DNA from: Flavipsychrobacter stenotrophus
GTDB taxonomy: Bacteria > Bacteroidota > Bacteroidia > Chitinophagales > Chitinophagaceae
Direction: 5' to 3'
NCBI GenBank assembly: GCA_945902755.1
Contig: CAMDNC010000010.1
Location: 1-41,264 of the forward strand
DNA: 41,264 bases
The notes beneath the pieces are model-generated. The model searched no databases and had not been told where the DNA came from. It saw only the letters and a list, made by a program, of their open reading frames with translations. Made by a program: the position numbers and the translations under genes. This document shows, piece after piece, positions 19,401-27,545 of this stretch; within the stretch, counting starts at the first letter, position 1, and every line of letters starts with the position of its first letter.

Positions 19401-22400
19401 GGTATACTATACCCAATGGTTGCTTTCGTGTGGTGTTCCCAACGGTCAATCCCATACCGGCACCTATATACGGAGGATTAACGAGTTTGTGTGTCGGGGA
19501 GACCACAACATTTCTGTCAGGTTCTTTGGGTAATACTTGGAGCAGCAATAACACAAGCATAGCTACAATAACAAGTGGAGGGGTAATTACAGCTCAGGGT
19601 ATTGGTGTGGCTACTATAAGTTACACAAGCAGCAATGGTTGTGCCAATACTAGAACACTAACAGTCAATGCTGCTGTAGCTCCTAGCGTAGGTAGTACTT
19701 CAATATGTACCGGTACTACCACACTATTCTCAAATGCAACATCCGGCGGCACCTGGACGAGCAGCAATATCTCAAAAGCTACAGTAAATCTTACTTCAGG
19801 CTTGGTGTCGGCATATAATGCGGGCACTACCACACTGTCATACAGGGCGCCAAGTGGCTGCTATGTCACCAATGTGATTACAGTTAACACCACACCGTCG
19901 CTGATTACGGGCACACGCACAGTGTGTATAGACGCTACAACAACCTTGGGTAGTACACCATCTGGAGGCACATGGAGCTCATCGGCGGTCGGTATAGCCT
20001 CAGTGGGTAGCACAACGGGAATTGTAAGCGGCGTAGCAAGCGGTACAGCAGTACTAACTTACACATATTCGGGCTGTACCAGAACAGCCGTTGTGACTGT
20101 AAATGCGCTACCAGCTCCCACTACTGGAACAGGAGTTGCCTGCGCAGGAGGTGGCACTACAGCTCTTACAAATGCGAGTGGAACATGGACGAGCAGCAAT
20201 ACGGGTATAGCTACCGTCAACACTAGTGGTACTGTAACAGGTGTAAATGCGGGCAATGCCAATATCACTTTCCGCGCCTCTGGCACTGGTTGTTATGTTA
20301 CCCGCGAGGTAACAGTAAATCCATTACCGGTTATAGTCTCTGCAACAGTTTGTCCTACACAGACTGCCACACTTACTGCAACCCCATCTGGCGGCACATG
20401 GTCTATCAGCAATCCATCGGTGGCTACCATCAATACTACCACAGGCGAGCTAACCGGAGTTATTGTCTACAATTCTGGTATATCTTCAACTATAGTAACC
20501 AATACCTTAGCTACAGGTTGTTCTAAAACAGCTGTGGTTTCGGTCTATCCTGTACCCTCTGCTATTTCAGGCGGTGTCATAAGTATATGTACAGGAAGTA
20601 CTATTTCATTGTCCTCAAGTACAGCTGGTGCTACCTGGAGCAGTACCACCCCAGCAGTAGCCACTATATCGCCTATTGGTCTGGTCACGGGTATTATATC
20701 AGGCACCAGTACTATCAGTTACACAAACTCTTCAGGCTGCGCTGCTACCAAAGTAGTCACTGTCAATGGTACTGTACCTGCGAACACAGGTACTTTGACT
20801 GTTTGTACTGGTCAGACTACCCTGCTTGCTAATGCTAATGCTGGTGGCACTTGGAGTACCTCCAATGCTTCAAGGGCTACTGTCAATACCCTTACAGGTT
20901 TAGTATCAGGCGTAAGTGGCGGAACAGTTAATATTACATACCGCATAGGTAGTACATGTTTCAGTGTATCTCAGGTTACAGTCAACAGCAATGTAGCTGC
21001 GATAGGTGGCACAAAAACAGCATGTGTAGGTACCACTACCACACTTACTTATCCTGTATCGGGTGGTACATGGTCTAGTGCCACACCAGCCGTAGCTACT
21101 ATAGATATCAATTCAGGAGCAGTTACCGGAGCAGGTATCGGCACCTCCGTCATCACCTATACCTTAGCTGCGGGTTGTTACAAAACAACAGTGGTTACTG
21201 TCACATCACTACCTGCTGCCATCACAGGTACAGCACTTTTGTGCCAGGCAGCCACTACAGCCCTGAGTAGTGGCAGCGGTACTTGGAGCAGCAGCAACAC
21301 AGGTATAGCCACCGTAAACAGCAGTGGAGTTGTAACAGGTGTAAGTGCGGGCAATGCCAATATCACATTCCGTGCTTCTGGCACCGGTTGTTATGTTACC
21401 CGCGAGGTAACAGTAAATCCATTACCGGTTATAGTCTCTGCATCAGTATGTCCTGCACAGACCAGCACACTCACCGCCACACCTTCTGGCGGCACATGGT
21501 CTATCAGCAATCCATCGGTGGCTACCATCAATACTACCACAGGCGAGTTAACAGGAGTTATTATCTCCAATTCTGGTATATCTTCAACTATAGTAACCAA
21601 TACTTTAGCCACAGGTTGTTCTAAAACAGCTGTTGTTTCTGTTAATCCGGTACCCTCTGGTATTACAGGCGGTATCATACCTGTATGTACAGGAAGTACT
21701 ACTTCATTATCTTCAAGTACAATTGGTGCTACATGGAGCAGTACCAACACAGGAGTGGCCACTATTTCGCCTGTAGGTTTGGTTACGGGTATTATATCAG
21801 GTACCAGTACCATCAGTTACACTAACGCTTTAGGCTGCGCTACTACCAAAGTAGTTACAGTCAGTGGTATAGTGGCTGCAAATTCAGGTACTTTGACTGT
21901 TTGTACTGGTCAGACTACCATGCTTGCTAATGCAACACCTGGTGGTACCTGGAGTACATCCAATGTTTCAAGAGCTACTGTCAATTCCACTACAGGTTTA
22001 GTAACTGGAGTAAGTGGAGGAACAGTTAATATTACATACCTAGTAGGTGTTACGTGTTTCAGTGTATCTCAGGTTACGGTCAATAGCAATGTGGCTGAGA
22101 TAGGTGGCACAAAAATAGCATGTGTAGGCACTACTACCACACTTACTTATCCTGTGTCGGGTGGCACATGGTCTAGCACTACACCAGCAGTAGCTACTAT
22201 TGATGTCAATTCAGGAGAAGTTACAGGTGTAATTGCCGGCACCTCCGAGATTACGTATACTGTAGCTGCGGGTTGCTTTAAAACAACAGTGGTTACCGTC
22301 TCGGCTTTAATAACTGCCAACACCGGTACTTTGACTGTTTGTACTGGTCAGACTACTATGCTTGCTAATGCTACAGGTGGTGGCACCTGGAGTACAGCTA

Positions 22401-25400
22401 ATGCTTCTATAGCTACCGTCAATTCACTTACGGGTTTAGTATCAGGAATAAGTGGAGGAACAGTTAATATTTCATACCAAACAGTTGGTTCATGTTTCAG
22501 TGTATCTCAAGTTACTGTCAACAGCAATGTAGCTGTGATAGGTGGCACACAAACAGCGTGTTTAGGCACCACTACCACACTCACTTACCCCGTGTCTGGT
22601 GGCACATGGTCTAGTGCCACACCAGCCGTAGCTACTATTGATGTCAATTCAGGAGAAGTTACCGGAATTATGATCGGCACCTCTGAAATTACCTATACTA
22701 TATCTGCCGGTTGTTTTACAACTACAGTGGTTACTGTTTCAACACTAGCACCTCCTATCACAGGAACAGCAATTTTGTGCCAGGCAGCTACCACCGCACT
22801 GAGCAATGGTAGCGGCACTTGGAGCAGCAGCAACACAACTATAGCCACCGTTGACAGTACTGGATTAGTAACAGGTGTAAGTGCGGGCAATGCCAATATC
22901 ACCTTCCGCGCTGCTGGCACCGATTGTTATGTTGCCCGCGAGGTAACAGTGAATCCATTACCGGCAGCCATCAGCACACCCTCACCATTGTGCCCTACTC
23001 AGACAGCTACACTTACATCAGCATCACCTGACGGCACATGGAGCAGTAATGACGCATCCGTAATGTCTGTAAATGCCACTACCGGAGTAATTACTGCTGT
23101 AATAAATAATTATTCAAGTTCTTCTATCGCTTTTATCACATATACATTACCTACTGGCTGCGCTACGTCCAGATTGGTAACTGTTAAACAATTACCCTCA
23201 CCAATATATGGAGGCACTACTGCCTTGTGTTTGGGTGATACTACAACTTTGTTATCTGGAACACTTGGTCAAACATGGAGCAGTAGCACACCAGGTGTAG
23301 CTACAGTCGGTTTGAGTGGGTTTACGACTGGTGTGGGCGCAGGTACTACTACAATCAGCTACACAAACTCTGTGGGCTGTGCAGCCACCAAAGTAGTCAC
23401 TGTTAATGGTACATTACCTGCCAACACAGGTACTTTGACTGTTTGTACTGGTCAGTCTACAATGCTTGCCAATGCTAATACTGGTGGTACCTGGAGTACT
23501 TCCAATGCTTCAATAGCTTCTGTCAATACCCTTACAGGTTTAGTATCAGGCATAAGTGGCGGAACAGTTAATATTACCTATCGTATAGGTAGTACGTGTT
23601 TCAGTGTATCTCAGGTTACAGTCAACAGTAATGTGGCGCTTATCGGTGGCACACAAACAGCCTGTATAGGCACTACTACTACGCTTACTTACCCATTGTC
23701 TGGTGGCACATGGTCTAGTGCCACACCAGCCGTTGCTACTATCGATGTGAATAGTGGAGTAGTTACTGGGGTAGGTATCGGTACTTCCGAGATAACCTAT
23801 ACCGTAGCAGCAGGTTGTTTCAAAACAACAGTGGTTACTGTCACAGCTTTACCAGCAGCCATCTCAGGTACAGCACTTTTGTGCCAGGTAGCTACCACAA
23901 CACTGAGTAGCGGCAGCGGTACTTGGAGCAGCAGCAACACAGGTATAGCCACTGTAAACAGCACCGGAGTAGTAACTGGTGTAAGTGCGGGCAATGCCTA
24001 TATCACCTTCCACGATTCTGGCACCGGTTGTTATGTTTCCCGCGAGGTAACAGTAAATCCATTACCGGTTATAGTTTCAGCATCGGTTTGTCCTACTCAG
24101 ACAGCCATACTTACAGCTACCCCATCTGGTGGCACATGGTCTATCAGCAACCCATCGGTGGCTACCATCAATACTACCACAGGCGAGCTAACCGGAGTTA
24201 TTGTGTTCAATTCTGGTATATCTTCAACTATAGTAACCAATACCTTAGCCACAGGTTGTTCTAAAACAGCTATTGTTTCTGTATATCCGGTACCCTCTGT
24301 TATTTCAGGAGGTATTACAAGTATATGTACAGGAAGCACTACAACACTATCCTCAAGTACAACTGGTGCTACATGGAGCAGTACCAACACAGTAGTGGCC
24401 ACTATTTCACCTGTTGGTTTGGTTACAGGTATTGGCGCAGGTACCAGTACTATCAGTTATACCAACAGTTATGGATGTGTTGCTACAACAGGTATAACGG
24501 TAAGTGCAATACCATCTATAACACCTATAACGGGCACGCTAACAGTATGTGTGTCAGCCACCACAACATTGGGCAGCACACCAAGTGGTGGAAACTGGAG
24601 TAGTAGCAACACAGCAATAGCAACTGTGAACAGTTCAGGCGTTGTATCAGGTATCAATTCGGGCACAGTTAGAATCACCTATACGGCAGGTGCTGGTTGT
24701 ACTGCATATGAAACAGCAATTGTTACAGTAAATGCTATACCCTCACTAGTTACGGGCACCCGCAGTGTGTGTATTGGAGCTACGACTACCTTAAGTAGTA
24801 CACCATCTGGTGGCACATGGAGCTCATCTGCAGATGGTATAGCTTCAGTAGGCACTACTACGGGCATTGTGAGTGGTGTATCAAGCGGCACAGCAGTAGT
24901 AACGTACACATCATCGGGTTGTACCAGAACAGCCGAGGTAACAGTAAATGCGCTACCAGAGGCTATTACAGGAGCAGGAGTGACCTGCGCAGGAGGCGGT
25001 ACTACGGCTCTTACAAATGTGAGTGGATCTTGGTCCAGTAGCAACACTTCTGTAGCTTCTGTAAACTATCTAGGAACAGTAACAGGCATTAACGCAGGCA
25101 ATGCTACCATTACTTTCAGAAATGCTGCTAACTGCTACACTACTCGTCAGGTTACCATTAATCCGCTCCCTAACACCTTTACTACTCCTAGCAATCTTTG
25201 TGCTGGTAGCACAGCTACTTTAGTCGGCAGCCCAGCAGGTGGCACATGGCTCAGCAGCAACACCTCAGTCTTTACCATCAATGCTTCTACCGGCGATATG
25301 AACGCTGTAATTGTTAGCTATGGCAGCATTTCGCTAAGCGTGGTTACCTATACACTACCTACAGGATGCAATAGAACAGCGCTTGTTACAGTAAACCCAA

Positions 25401-26116
25401 TGCCCTCACCTATCTATGGTGGTTCTACCAATATATGTACTGGCAACACTACTACTTTCCTTTGTGGCACTACAGGTGCTACGTGGAGCAGCAGCAGTCC
25501 ATCAGTAGCTACTATCAATAGCAGTGGTGAAATAACTGGAATAAACAGCGGAACAGCTACTATCAGCTACACCAACAGCTACAGTTGTTCCTCCAAAAGA
25601 AATATAACAGTAAACCCAACCCCAGCCAGTATAACAGGCGATACTGTAGTTGCTACCGGTGCCACAACCACCCTTACCAATACAACACCAGGCGGCACAT
25701 GGAGCAGTAATTACACCAGCATAGCTACCATCAATATTACCACAGGTGTAGTAAACGGCATCAGCGCAGGTACTGCCACCATTAGTTACGTCATGAGTAC
25801 TGGTTGTTTCAAAACAAAAGGTATGACTATTGTAGCACCCAAAAACGAAATTGTAACGCCGGTGACAATTACTGAAAATTGCAATAATTTCTCGGTATTC
25901 CCTAACCCAACCTCTGGTAATATAACCATAACTACCGATAATATAGGTACTATCAACATCTATACTACGGACGGCAGAATGATAGAATCTCGCACCATTA
26001 CAGATGCCACTACCAGCATCACACTACCCAACACCCTCTCTGCGGGTTACTATGTTTGTCAGTTCATAGCCAATGATGGCACTCAAAAAATAGTAAGAAT
26101 TTTGTACCAACCGTAA
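13427..26116 (+). CDS. Giant repetitive surface protein (4229 aa) with T9SS sorting domain
   Basis: Residues 1-31 are a signal peptide (KYLLSACIVLGVLFLSNKIDA). Residues about 35-600 resemble autotransporter-associated beta-strand repeats (GQGTLVLSGSGTWTGGTLI, GTGRLTLTGGGNTFSGGLTI), suggesting a beta-helix. Next come a unique Cys-containing segment (about 620-705) and one Ig-like module. Residues about 787-1698 hold eleven 83-aa PKD-like modules. Residues about 1699-4140 hold 33 Ig-like, BIG2-type modules of about 73 aa (pattern C..G.TT.L....GGTWSSSN..IATV...G.VTG). The last 78 residues (FSVFPNPTSGNITITTDN to the terminal RILYQP) are a T9SS type A sorting domain. Most modules have two Cys about 50 residues apart, suggesting one disulfide each. 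A role in adhesion or as a surface filament is inferred; no catalytic domain is seen. The gene has one intact frame despite strong repetition. Confidence 0.88.
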   Translation: MNQSLQKKSIKYLLSACIVLGVLFLSNKIDAQVVWSGEPASAWLTGGNWTGGSAPTTAQVAQFNANPTSAATGVGINMNGSTNNGSNNQACAAIYVSSSRSNALLIGNSSTTANGILTLNGGTVNGQANSILGCFSGSSSTLTIQNTQGSGNRTMGVTFTGSTGLNILCGVGTNTVVGNTINITSILSGTAALTFLGNGTWNGTTGNNGGLLRLGATNTFSGGITVGANDGTSSGILQLDTRTAISNTSGNDITINNNSQLYLNASTGAWTTGNITLTLNGLGNNVTTTYGSGALRTAPGIVYSWTGPVSLASTADISIINTGGTLTLSGTVSGSGQLVKNGQGTLVLSGSGTWTGGTLIKNGTVTVNSSGSMSTGALSLFQTATNNTALNLNNTAQSISSLSSSFTAVSGSLTQIITLGSGHTLTVNQSTNTSFGIGAVTSLTSTLVGAGALVKSGTGRLTLTGGGNTFSGGLTITGGELRFSTPTSTYATTTTSVSATPVTMNGGTLGTSGIGANSSRPIFFGTINLAENSTIDLGTANAHLIRFAASNGVSWTAAKTLTITNWTGNLGVSGTKGQIFVGTTSAGLTASQLLQIQFDIGGVNYPAALLSTGELVPMPSVFTVTGGGSYCAGGTGVAVGLSNSQTLVKYQLYNGASTVGTAVTGTGSALSFGLQTAAGTYTVLASPVAGAGASVNMSGSAVITINPSPIVAAISGASALCAGGGTSYTNATPDGVWVSSNTSVATIGTAGSLSAIAAGTTLVSYTVTDGLGCSTTVTTSVTVRSIPTAAPTNNGYICVGGTVTLTANPANGANTYTWSGSSLSATNTANPTATPISTTVYSLTVSDGTADAGCSPATIYTTSVTVNSTPTAAPTNSGPICNGGTVTLTANGAGGASAYTWSGSSLSSSVVANPTATPTVTTVYSLTVTDGSTQPGCSPATIYTTSVTVRPTPTAAPTNNGYICVGGTVTLTANPANGANTYTWSGSSLSATNTANPTATPISTTVYSLTVSDGTADAGCAPSTVYTTSVTVNATPTAAPTNSGTICNGGTVTLTANGAGGASAYSWSGSSLSSSIVANPTATPTVTTVYSLTVTDGSSQPGCTPATIYTTSVTVNTTPTAAPTNSGPICNGGTVTLTANGAGGASTYSWSGPSLSSSVVANPTATPTVTTVYSLTVTDGSGLPGCSPATIYTTSVTVRPTPTAAPTNNGYICVGGTVTLTANPANGANTYTWSGSLLSATNTENPTATPASTTVYSLTVSDGTADAGCSPATVYTTSVTVNNTTPTAAPTNSGPICNGGTVTLTANGAGGASSYSWSGSSLSSSVVANPTATPTVTTVYSLTVTDGSSQPGCTPATVYTTSVTVRPTPTAAPTNNGYICVGGTVTLTANPANGANSYIWSGSSLSATNTENPTATPPSTTVYSLTVSDGTADAGCAPATVYTTSVTVNAAPTAAPTNSGPICNGGTVTLTANGAGGASSYSWSGTSLSSSVVANPTATPTVTTVYSLTVTDGSSQPGCTPATIYTTSVTVRPTPTAAPTNNGYICVGGTVTLTANPANGANTYTWSGSSLSATNTENPTATPPSPTVYSLTVSDGTADAGCAPATVYTTSVTVSATPTAAPTNSGAICNGGTVTLTANGAGGATNYSWNGSSLSSSVVANPTATPTVTTVYSLTVTDGSSQPGCTPATIYTTSVTVNPLPNAGTITGTASVCLSGTTSLANAQSGGVWTSSNTAIATVGTGGVVSGITAGNATISYTLTNIFGCQSSATAVVTVNPFPVVDTITGTLNVCKDATTPLSNSTGGGVWSSSTPSVATIGVTGIVTGVNTGTSTISYTVTNGSDCATTVTKVVTVNPLPVISSVGEIYTTCENADLALFASLPLGTWTSSNISIANIDTFAGLVTPVTVGTAIMSYQVIPTGCFATREITMIEAPTSILGATAMCPGATATLTSTPSGGTWSTYNPAVISINTTTGAIAAVRVDYNSISLSEIRYTIPNGCFRVVFPTVNPIPAPIYGGLTSLCVGETTTFLSGSLGNTWSSNNTSIATITSGGVITAQGIGVATISYTSSNGCANTRTLTVNAAVAPSVGSTSICTGTTTLFSNATSGGTWTSSNISKATVNLTSGLVSAYNAGTTTLSYRAPSGCYVTNVITVNTTPSLITGTRTVCIDATTTLGSTPSGGTWSSSAVGIASVGSTTGIVSGVASGTAVLTYTYSGCTRTAVVTVNALPAPTTGTGVACAGGGTTALTNASGTWTSSNTGIATVNTSGTVTGVNAGNANITFRASGTGCYVTREVTVNPLPVIVSATVCPTQTATLTATPSGGTWSISNPSVATINTTTGELTGVIVYNSGISSTIVTNTLATGCSKTAVVSVYPVPSAISGGVISICTGSTISLSSSTAGATWSSTTPAVATISPIGLVTGIISGTSTISYTNSSGCAATKVVTVNGTVPANTGTLTVCTGQTTLLANANAGGTWSTSNASRATVNTLTGLVSGVSGGTVNITYRIGSTCFSVSQVTVNSNVAAIGGTKTACVGTTTTLTYPVSGGTWSSATPAVATIDINSGAVTGAGIGTSVITYTLAAGCYKTTVVTVTSLPAAITGTALLCQAATTALSSGSGTWSSSNTGIATVNSSGVVTGVSAGNANITFRASGTGCYVTREVTVNPLPVIVSASVCPAQTSTLTATPSGGTWSISNPSVATINTTTGELTGVIISNSGISSTIVTNTLATGCSKTAVVSVNPVPSGITGGIIPVCTGSTTSLSSSTIGATWSSTNTGVATISPVGLVTGIISGTSTISYTNALGCATTKVVTVSGIVAANSGTLTVCTGQTTMLANATPGGTWSTSNVSRATVNSTTGLVTGVSGGTVNITYLVGVTCFSVSQVTVNSNVAEIGGTKIACVGTTTTLTYPVSGGTWSSTTPAVATIDVNSGEVTGVIAGTSEITYTVAAGCFKTTVVTVSALITANTGTLTVCTGQTTMLANATGGGTWSTANASIATVNSLTGLVSGISGGTVNISYQTVGSCFSVSQVTVNSNVAVIGGTQTACLGTTTTLTYPVSGGTWSSATPAVATIDVNSGEVTGIMIGTSEITYTISAGCFTTTVVTVSTLAPPITGTAILCQAATTALSNGSGTWSSSNTTIATVDSTGLVTGVSAGNANITFRAAGTDCYVAREVTVNPLPAAISTPSPLCPTQTATLTSASPDGTWSSNDASVMSVNATTGVITAVINNYSSSSIAFITYTLPTGCATSRLVTVKQLPSPIYGGTTALCLGDTTTLLSGTLGQTWSSSTPGVATVGLSGFTTGVGAGTTTISYTNSVGCAATKVVTVNGTLPANTGTLTVCTGQSTMLANANTGGTWSTSNASIASVNTLTGLVSGISGGTVNITYRIGSTCFSVSQVTVNSNVALIGGTQTACIGTTTTLTYPLSGGTWSSATPAVATIDVNSGVVTGVGIGTSEITYTVAAGCFKTTVVTVTALPAAISGTALLCQVATTTLSSGSGTWSSSNTGIATVNSTGVVTGVSAGNAYITFHDSGTGCYVSREVTVNPLPVIVSASVCPTQTAILTATPSGGTWSISNPSVATINTTTGELTGVIVFNSGISSTIVTNTLATGCSKTAIVSVYPVPSVISGGITSICTGSTTTLSSSTTGATWSSTNTVVATISPVGLVTGIGAGTSTISYTNSYGCVATTGITVSAIPSITPITGTLTVCVSATTTLGSTPSGGNWSSSNTAIATVNSSGVVSGINSGTVRITYTAGAGCTAYETAIVTVNAIPSLVTGTRSVCIGATTTLSSTPSGGTWSSSADGIASVGTTTGIVSGVSSGTAVVTYTSSGCTRTAEVTVNALPEAITGAGVTCAGGGTTALTNVSGSWSSSNTSVASVNYLGTVTGINAGNATITFRNAANCYTTRQVTINPLPNTFTTPSNLCAGSTATLVGSPAGGTWLSSNTSVFTINASTGDMNAVIVSYGSISLSVVTYTLPTGCNRTALVTVNPMPSPIYGGSTNICTGNTTTFLCGTTGATWSSSSPSVATINSSGEITGINSGTATISYTNSYSCSSKRNITVNPTPASITGDTVVATGATTTLTNTTPGGTWSSNYTSIATINITTGVVNGISAGTATISYVMSTGCFKTKGMTIVAPKNEIVTPVTITENCNNFSVFPNPTSGNITITTDNIGTINIYTTDGRMIESRTITDATTSITLPNTLSAGYYVCQFIANDGTQKIVRILYQP
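15785..18520 (+). repeat. In-frame tandem array of eleven 249-bp units, two alternating types
   Basis: Each unit encodes 83 aa. Type A begins PTAAPTNNGYICVGG and carries GTADAGC; type B begins PTAAPTNSGPICNGG and carries GANGAGGAS-like and QPGC sequences. The order is A B A B B A B A B A B. Units of one type are nearly identical at DNA level, so the array reflects recent duplication or gene conversion. The 498-bp A-B pair is the main repeating unit, broken once by the B-B pair at units 4-5. Confidence 0.9.
20105..24503 (+). repeat. Higher-order repeat: five-module block of about 1.1 kb plus a 438-bp F-G partial copy
   Basis: Five distinct Ig-like modules (here C, D, E, F, G) recur in fixed order. 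Copies span 20105-21205, 21206-22303 and 22742-23845, with an F-G-only copy at 22304-22741 and a C-D-E-only copy at 23846-24503. Block lengths are 1101, 1098 and 1104 bp, all in frame. Module D is nearly base-for-base identical at about 20390-20530, 21480-21630 and 24120-24270, while D and E of the fourth block are diverged, so the block has been duplicated and partly replaced. Confidence 0.85.
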
Positions 26117-26139
26117 TATTGTGATACTTCATTAAAACA

Positions 26140-26179
26140 AATCAGCCGAAGATGCTCTACTAGCTATCTTCGGCTGATT
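26140..26179. terminator. Bidirectional terminator between giant gene and hflX
   Basis: Perfect 14-bp GC-containing arms (26140-26153 and 26166-26179, core CAGCCGAAGAT) with a 12-nt loop lie between the convergent stops. On the minus strand the stem is followed by TTGTTTTAAT, a usable U-rich tract for hflX. Confidence 0.8.
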
Positions 26180-26205
26180 AATTTATAAAAATACCTATAC
26201 TGATA

Positions 26206-27393
26206 TCAATAAAACTTCGTCAAGTATGGATATCGCTCCTGATACAACTTTTTTACCCTACTCAATATAGTGTTTCTCAATCCATCCAGATTCCTACGTT
26301 CAGTTGCAGATACAAATATCGAAGAGTTGTTAGTAATACCTTGCCAGCGATGTTCCAACTGTGTCAACATATCATTCTTCACCTCATCGTCTAGCCAAGG
26401 GTCAAAAACCTGTTGCTCATACAAATCCATTTTATTGAAAATAGTGAGCATAGGTTTGTCAAAAGCGCCCAATTCCTGTAGCGTTTTATTCACCACACCC
26501 ATTTGATCTTCATATCCCGGATGCGATACATCCACTACATGGAGCAAGCAATCTGCTTCGCGCACCTCATCTAGCGTACTCTTAAAACTCTCTACCAGAT
26601 GGTGAGGTAACTTCCTGATAAAACCCACCGTATCACTCAGCAAAAAAGGTGTTTGCTCGTATACAACCTTTCTGGTAGTAGTATCCAAAGTCGCAAATAG
26701 CTTATTCTCTGCAAATACCTCCGACTTACTTAGTATGGTCATCAATGTGCTTTTACCCACATTGGTATAGCCTACAAATGCTACTCTTATATACTCTCCC
26801 CTCTCCTTGCGTTGCGTAATAGCCTGTCTATCTATTTCACTTAGGCGCTTGCGCAGCAAAGAAATTTTGTCTTTTACCAGTCGTCTATCTGTTTCTATTT
26901 CCGTCTCTCCCGGTCCACGGCTACCTATACCACCACCCTGTCGTTCTAGGTGTTTCCACATACCTTTTAGTCTAGGTAGTAAGTACTGGTACTGAGCCAA
27001 TTCCACCTGCACTTTAGCCTGTGCAGTTTTAGCTCTACTGGCAAATATGTCTAATATCAAATCACTTCTGTCTATCGTTTTCACGCCCAGCACATCGGTT
27101 ATATTACCTATCTGAGACCCTGTAAGTTCATCATCAAATATCACTAAACTGATACCTTTGGCATGAACATATTCTTTTATCTCCTCTAGTTTACCCTTTC
27201 CCACAAATGTTTTACTATCTGGTCTAGGCAGTTTCTGCATAAAAGTTTTCACGGCTACCGCACCAGCAGTTTCAGCCAAAAAAGCAAGTTCTAACAAATA
27301 TTCTTTTGTTAGTACCTCGGTTTGTTCTTTATATATAAGACCCACCAGTACTGCTTTTTCTTCTTGTTGTATTTTATTATTTTTATCGAGCAA
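26206..27393 (-). CDS. hflX: Ribosome-associated GTPase HflX
   Basis: The protein contains the HflX N-terminal domain (EEKAVLVGLIYKEQ, KTFVGKGKLEEIKEY), the linker signature GGIGSRGPGETEIETDRRLV and the G domain: G1 GYTNVGKST, switch LDTTTRKV, G3 DTVGFI, G4 NKMD and G5 SATE. HflX splits or rescues stalled 70S ribosomes after stress. I chose the TTG at 27393 (LLDKNNKIQQEEKAVLVG), which gives 395 aa and a typical family N-terminus. An ATG at 27474 would add a hydrophobic stretch (AIVIIIQLIVVLL) that looks like translated leader. A TTG at 27495 lies within the promoter. The stop is 27 nt from the shared terminator. Confidence 0.94.
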   Translation of the reverse strand: MLDKNNKIQQEEKAVLVGLIYKEQTEVLTKEYLLELAFLAETAGAVAVKTFMQKLPRPDSKTFVGKGKLEEIKEYVHAKGISLVIFDDELTGSQIGNITDVLGVKTIDRSDLILDIFASRAKTAQAKVQVELAQYQYLLPRLKGMWKHLERQGGGIGSRGPGETEIETDRRLVKDKISLLRKRLSEIDRQAITQRKERGEYIRVAFVGYTNVGKSTLMTILSKSEVFAENKLFATLDTTTRKVVYEQTPFLLSDTVGFIRKLPHHLVESFKSTLDEVREADCLLHVVDVSHPGYEDQMGVVNKTLQELGAFDKPMLTIFNKMDLYEQQVFDPWLDDEVKNDMLTQLEHRWQGITNNSSIFVSATERRNLDGLRNTILSRVKKLYQERYPYLTKFY

Positions 27394-27492
27394 AACAACT
27401 ATTAATTGAATAATTATAACAATAGCATTACGATTTATGAATAAAAAATCCAAAAGAAAGGATTTATTTTTCATCTTCCTAACTGTCACTTG

Positions 27493-27527
27493 CAAAACTA
27501 ATTTATTGTTTTGGCATATCGCACAAA
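27493..27527 (-). promoter_or_regulatory. Bacteroidota-type promoter for hflX
   Basis: Minus-strand TAGTTTTG (27500-27493) fits TAnnTTTG; TTTG (27527-27524) is 23 nt upstream, at the long end of the allowed spacing. The predicted start near 27488 leaves either a 14-nt leader to ATG 27474 or about 95 nt to TTG 27393. Confidence 0.5.
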
Positions 27528-27545
27528 CATTTCAAGTACACAATA

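Noticed and set aside
15785-24503. CRISPR-like or satellite DNA
   Set aside because: Repeat lengths (249, 438, about 1100 bp) are multiples of three, fully coding and lack short direct repeats with unique spacers.
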